Shown here piece after piece: positions 60,106 to 64,000 of a DNA stretch of 64,000 bases. Every line of letters starts with the position of its first letter. The first letter of the stretch is position 1. Source of the stretch: an uncultured Marinicella sp. (GTDB lineage: Bacteria > Pseudomonadota > Gammaproteobacteria > Xanthomonadales > Marinicellaceae); NCBI GenBank assembly GCA_947502925.1, contig CANNBS010000002.1, positions 275,079 to 339,078 on the forward strand, given 5' to 3'. The notes below the pieces were generated by a model. The model did not search any database and was not told where the DNA came from. It was given only the letters and a program-made list of their open reading frames with translations. The position numbers and the translations under genes are program-made.

Positions 60106-61109
60106 GGTTGGACTCCTGCTTGTACGGGCATGGCCGGTGGTTGCTTATTGTCTTTCTTCGGCTCAGGATTAATGGGTTGGATGGATTTGAGCAAGCCTTC
60201 ATTGATCTCTATTCGGGCTGTGCTTTTAATATCTGCCAAGAAGGCTTTCTTGGCCGCTGTTTGTTTATCTGACAATAGTTTTTGCTTTATGCCGTCTGAG
60301 ATTTGTTCAAACTGTGTTTCCTGAACATTTTCTGCGGCCACTAAACGCACCAGAAAATAACCCTGATCGGTTTCAATCACATCAGACATATCACCATTAT
60401 CGGTTAATTCAAAAACAGCTTGTGTGACGGCAGCCGGCCATTTATAAGCTCTGTTTGGGTTTTCAATTAACCAGCCAATCACACCACCCTGGTACATGGT
60501 GGACCGATCGTCTGAATGTATCCGGGCCAATTCACCAAAATGTGCCTGATGAGTCGGTAATTCGGCGGCTTCTTGTTTAACCTGTTGTAACTCTTGTTTA
60601 AGTGCTTGTTTGTCTTCATCAGTCATGTCCGCACTGATTTCTTTAAAAATCATGGCGCCACGACGTCTGGCCGGACGGTTATAATTAATTTTATGTTGCT
60701 CAAAATAATCTTTGGCTTCTGCCGTGCTTACTGTGATGTCAGCTAAACGTTTATTCAGATCAGCTTCTAAAAATTTATCGACCACTGTTTGATGATAAAT
60801 TTTCTGAACCACCGGATCCTGATCAATACCCAAAGCCAACGCTTTATTCATCAGTAGTTTTTGGTTGATTAAAAAAGTTAACAGAACCTGCTTTTGTTTC
60901 ATGTCCTGATATTGTCCGGCATAATGACCACCGCGTATCTGCATTTGCGTGACGAAATCTTGTTCAGTAATAACCGAATCGTTAACCACAGCCAATACAT
61001 CATCTCTTAGTTCAGGGGACTGTGACTGCCACTGAATACCGGCTAAATACCAACCGCATGCACCGGACATTAAAATTAAAGGAATTATCCATAACAACTG
61101 TTTTTTCAT
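60102..61109 (-). CDS. Parvulin-type peptidyl-prolyl cis-trans isomerase (SurA/PpiD-like)
   Basis: A 335-residue periplasmic folding factor. The N-terminus (about 1-25) is a signal or membrane anchor. A SurA-N-like helical chaperone part (about 35-130; VVNDSVITEQDFVTQMQ, LLTFLINQKLLMNKALALGID) precedes a PpiC rotamase domain (about 150-275; GGVIGWLIENP, VFELTDNGDMSDVIETDQGYFLVRL). The C-terminus is Pro/Lys/Gln-rich. It overlaps both neighbours by 4 bp (ATGA), so it is made in step with the secreted proteins and probably folds them. General SurA genes normally sit beside lptD or pdxA, so this looks like a dedicated paralogue. Confidence 0.9.
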   Translation of the reverse strand: MKKQLLWIIPLILMSGACGWYLAGIQWQSQSPELRDDVLAVVNDSVITEQDFVTQMQIRGGHYAGQYQDMKQKQVLLTFLINQKLLMNKALALGIDQDPVVQKIYHQTVVDKFLEADLNKRLADITVSTAEAKDYFEQHKINYNRPARRRGAMIFKEISADMTDEDKQALKQELQQVKQEAAELPTHQAHFGELARIHSDDRSTMYQGGVIGWLIENPNRAYKWPAAVTQAVFELTDNGDMSDVIETDQGYFLVRLVAAENVQETQFEQISDGIKQKLLSDKQTAAKKAFLADIKSTARIEINEGLLKSIQPINPEPKKDNKQPPAMPVQAGVQP

Positions 61110-64000
61110 GGTGTCACCTGTTCAAAGCCGTTTTTGAAGATATAGAGAATGAGCGCGTCTGTATCACTGTCAGTATTATTTAACAGTGAGGTTTCGCTGC
61201 CCTGCACTAACTGGACTGAAACGGTGTTGGTGATCTCAGTATCAGAACTGAAAGCCAAAGCCGGATCAACCTGTGCTTGCAGCGTGAATACAACCACACC
61301 GCCGGAAGGTAAATCAGCACCACCTGTGATGTTAAACTCATCCACATTTAAGCAGCTGGCACCATTAGAAGCCTGACATTGCCAGCTTCCATTGATTAAG
61401 CCTGTCGGCATTTGTTCATCAATCACCACATCACCGGCATCAACAGAACCGACATTATCCACAGTTATGGTGTATTCAACCCAAACGCCGGGTTCCACAA
61501 TCTCCACATGATTGGTTTTAGCGATTCGCACATCGATACCTGCCAATAAATCAGTGGTTTCAATGGCCTGATTGTTACTGCTATCGAGATCGGGATATAT
61601 CGATACCACATCACTGCTAACTTGTACCTGTCCAGGCGCATTTTCCAATATCACCATACTGGTTTCTGTCAACATCACTTCATTGACCGCTAATTCATCT
61701 TGGTTACAAATCATTTGATTGTTATTCAAATCACAGCTCGCTTGTGAACTCAAAATTAAAACATCACTTTGGCCATCCGGGATGATGCTGACGTTGCTGA
61801 CATTCCTGGCCAGAGATGGACCGTGATTAATGACTTGAATTTGATAACTTAATCGATATGGAGAACCGGGATCATAAGGATCGATGGCATCAGACAACAT
61901 TAATTCTAAGTCAGCCACCTGGGTAATCATATGGGACACTTCGCTGCTGTTGTTGCTGTTATCTAAATCGATAACCGGCGATGGAATGGTCACTGATACA
62001 CTATTTTCAAGCATGCCCTGGGCTGCCTCATCAAGTCGTGCCACTAGGTTATACCTCACCTCACCAGTTGGCGGTAAATCAATCATATCGTGAATCGAAC
62101 CCTGACCATTGGCCTGACAGGACGCGCCATTCAAAGCCTGACAACTCCACTGCGCGGCACTAAAATAAGACGCCAAATTATCATGTACGACTGAACTGTC
62201 TGTGCCGCTTGGACCACTATTACTGACAACAATCTCAAACGCAACATCTGTTCCGGCCACAACCGGTTGGGTGAGGAGCATTTTCACCACAGAAATATCA
62301 AGTTGTTGCGTTACAGCAGTGCTCACTGTTGAGACGTTATTATTTAAATCTTGATCCGTATTAAAACCTTCTTCAAAGACAACGGCTTGGGCCGTATTAT
62401 CGATTTGTCCGGTAAAATAAGGATTCACCAATGCCGTCACCTCAAAAGTGATACTGCCATCAATGGTGACATTCACCGTTTCGTCGATATCACCAGCTCC
62501 ACTTGCATTGGCACACACAGAACGGCCAGTGGCTATACAGGTCCAGTTAACCTGACTGAGTTCATGACTTAAGTTATCTGTTAATTGAACATCTAAGGCA
62601 TCAGAAGGGCCGCTGTTGGTAAGTGTAATATCATAGGTAATGGGTTCACCCGCTATGATTTCAGCGGGTCCGCTTTTAACCACCATGACATCAGTTTCAA
62701 TGGTGATTTGGGTGCGATCTTCTGCACTGTTATCAAACGGATCATCCTCTACAGATCCGTCCGGCATAATGAGCATCGCCTGATTGATAATTTCACCACG
62801 CGCCGAGGGGTGTACATGGGCATTAATGACTGTTTGTGCAGAAGAGCCCGGTTTCATGTACAGATTAACATTGACCGCATCTGCCTGACCCACCGGTGTC
62901 AAACAATCTGCTTCAGCCACCAATCTTAGAATGGTTATGGCATGATCTGAGGGACTTAAGGTAAAGACATAAGTCCCGTCCGTCAAGATCGATTGTGGTG
63001 ATGTCATGGCCAAACCCGGATCATCAGTGGTAAAATAGGTATCAACCCAAGTTAATAAACCACTGCTTTCATCACGTTCATAATAATTGACGGCGCCACC
63101 GGTTTCGTCAGCCATGAGTAGATAGCCACTATCGGGGGTTAAAGCGATGGAAGATGGCAGTATCATAGAACCACCATCAAACCCATCTAAATCGCCCACA
63201 TAATTTAATGCCCCTGTTTGTTGATTTTGATCAAAGATTAATAATCGTTGTGCACCGGGTGCCAGCACGTATAAAAATTCGGCATTTGGACTTAACATCA
63301 CCTGACTTAAATCATCCATGGCAGGAAGCGTTGTACCATTATTGCTGTCCCCGCTGCGTAACACCGTTTCGAAACTTAAGACCTGGCTGCCAAGGTCTCT
63401 TGAAAATACGGCAATGGCATCAGAAAAATCAGCGGCGGTGTACAGATACCGACCATCCGGTGTCATGGCTAAATCATTAATGCCTATGATGACATTACTT
63501 TCCGGTACGATGGTACCAAAGCCATCTTTAACACGCTCAACAAAGCTTAATTGACCGGTGCTTTGATCTCGACTAAATACAGTGACAGCGTGGGAGCCTT
63601 TGGCAGCCACATATAGACCTGAATTATCAGGTGTTATTATCATTTGGCTGGGGTCAAGTAAACCCGCAACACCATCGTCATCGGCATTCACCTGTCCGAT
63701 TAATTGCAAATCATCGTTAGCCACTGAAAAAATATAGATGGCATCACTGTCCGTATCTGCCACATATAAATAAGCTTCATCCTGGTCATAACGCATATCA
63801 GAAACTGCAGCTAAACCAGTTAACGTCATTTCATCGGCAAAGGTATCACCTTCCATAACTTCATTTAACAGAATAAGCTCACCACCGGCTTTTTTCTCAA
63901 ACAAAGCGATACGGGTCGGTGAGCCACCGGCCAATAACATGCGATTACCGGCGGCATTAAGACGCATAGCGGTTGGGTCGGTCAGGACATCATAATCATC
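61106..64000 (-). CDS. Secreted beta-propeller / DUF11 protein, N-terminus outside window
   Basis: The frame is open through the right edge (11 more codons before the ATG at 63967), so the start is not in this window. The visible part begins in a lactonase-like propeller (about the first 355 residues; YLYVADTDSDAIYIFSV, MTPDGRYLYTAADFSDAIAVFSRD). Several DUF11-type repeats follow, each starting with a pattern like SGPAEIIAGEPITYDITLTN and holding a WxCxA...C pair (about 400-930). The C-terminus is LYIFKNGFEQVTP. DUF11 repeats are common in large cell-surface proteins, and the paired Cys suggest disulphide-stabilised repeats outside the cytoplasm. It is the first visible gene of the operon and its stop overlaps the isomerase start by 4 bp. 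Confidence 0.85.
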   Translation of the reverse strand, partial: DDYDVLTDPTAMRLNAAGNRMLLAGGSPTRIALFEKKAGGELILLNEVMEGDTFADEMTLTGLAAVSDMRYDQDEAYLYVADTDSDAIYIFSVANDDLQLIGQVNADDDGVAGLLDPSQMIITPDNSGLYVAAKGSHAVTVFSRDQSTGQLSFVERVKDGFGTIVPESNVIIGINDLAMTPDGRYLYTAADFSDAIAVFSRDLGSQVLSFETVLRSGDSNNGTTLPAMDDLSQVMLSPNAEFLYVLAPGAQRLLIFDQNQQTGALNYVGDLDGFDGGSMILPSSIALTPDSGYLLMADETGGAVNYYERDESSGLLTWVDTYFTTDDPGLAMTSPQSILTDGTYVFTLSPSDHAITILRLVAEADCLTPVGQADAVNVNLYMKPGSSAQTVINAHVHPSARGEIINQAMLIMPDGSVEDDPFDNSAEDRTQITIETDVMVVKSGPAEIIAGEPITYDITLTNSGPSDALDVQLTDNLSHELSQVNWTCIATGRSVCANASGAGDIDETVNVTIDGSITFEVTALVNPYFTGQIDNTAQAVVFEEGFNTDQDLNNNVSTVSTAVTQQLDISVVKMLLTQPVVAGTDVAFEIVVSNSGPSGTDSSVVHDNLASYFSAAQWSCQALNGASCQANGQGSIHDMIDLPPTGEVRYNLVARLDEAAQGMLENSVSVTIPSPVIDLDNSNNSSEVSHMITQVADLELMLSDAIDPYDPGSPYRLSYQIQVINHGPSLARNVSNVSIIPDGQSDVLILSSQASCDLNNNQMICNQDELAVNEVMLTETSMVILENAPGQVQVSSDVVSIYPDLDSSNNQAIETTDLLAGIDVRIAKTNHVEIVEPGVWVEYTITVDNVGSVDAGDVVIDEQMPTGLINGSWQCQASNGASCLNVDEFNITGGADLPSGGVVVFTLQAQVDPALAFSSDTEITNTVSVQLVQGSETSLLNNTDSDTDALILYIFKNGFEQVTP

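Overview
The window comes from a Gammaproteobacterium. The evidence is the lolC-lolD-comEC block, the recA-recX pair beside mutS, serS and rnhA-dnaQ, phenylacetate and leucine catabolism operons, and large Sec-exported proteins built from DUF11, Calx-beta and beta-propeller modules. Two of those exported proteins end in an aromatic-rich 'IF..GF(E/D)' tail that I associate with Marinicella-like bacteria. That genus-level placement is an impression from protein style, not a computed result. Gene density is very high. I saw no tRNA, rRNA, IS element, prophage or CRISPR array.

Layout. 1-0.84 kb: 3' part of a fatty-acid desaturase. 0.9-2.7 kb: secreted ExeM-type nuclease (minus strand). 2.9-3.4 kb: small repeat lipoprotein. 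3.5-7.7 kb: lolC-lolD-comEC (lipoprotein release and DNA uptake). 7.7-8.2 kb: the only long gap, holding the ars promoter and a possible gene remnant. 8.2-10.7 kb: arsenic resistance operon arsR-arsC-acr3-arsH. 10.7-12.4 kb: gamma-glutamyltranspeptidase. 12.6-17.4 kb: diguanylate cyclase, secreted zinc metalloprotease and MgtE Mg2+ transporter. 17.4-25.7 kb (minus): phenylacetyl-CoA operon paaG-H-J-A-B-C-D-E with an arginine deiminase gene at its end. 25.8-29.2 kb (minus): tandem-FHA protein, serS, dnaQ, rnhA. 29.3-32.7 kb (plus): gloB and a periplasmic-sensor GGDEF-EAL protein. 32.7-36.2 kb (minus): yaaA, bioA, recX, recA. 36.4-39 kb: mutS. 39-40.1 kb: a TonB-like protein with two C-terminal domains. 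40.3-46.2 kb (minus): leucine/isovalerate catabolism (amino-acid dehydrogenase, isovaleryl-CoA dehydrogenase, thiolase, methylcrotonyl-CoA carboxylase beta, enoyl-CoA hydratase). 46.4-47.5 kb: pheA. 47.6-64 kb (minus): a five-gene secreted-protein operon that runs off the window.

The most unusual part is the 47.6-64 kb operon. Successive genes overlap by 4 bp or are separated by 1-10 bp, and the operon ends in a visible terminator. It encodes a beta-propeller/DUF11 protein, a parvulin-type peptidyl-prolyl isomerase, a 593-residue secreted protein, a giant protein of about 2800 residues, and a Calx-beta/beta-propeller protein. The giant protein has an N-terminal propeller and a long helical region followed by a beta-rich end. 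That end reminds me of the shaft and C-terminal part of Tc-toxin A subunits; this is a hypothesis to test. The arrangement reads as a self-contained unit for making and folding a very large exported surface protein. I know of no described function for it.

Metabolically, the paa and leucine operons, the secreted nuclease and protease, ComEC and Ggt suggest a heterotroph that feeds on proteins, amino acids, aromatic compounds and extracellular DNA. Both catabolic operons are incomplete here: paaK, paaZ, paaF, the carboxylase alpha subunit and HMG-CoA lyase are not in the window.
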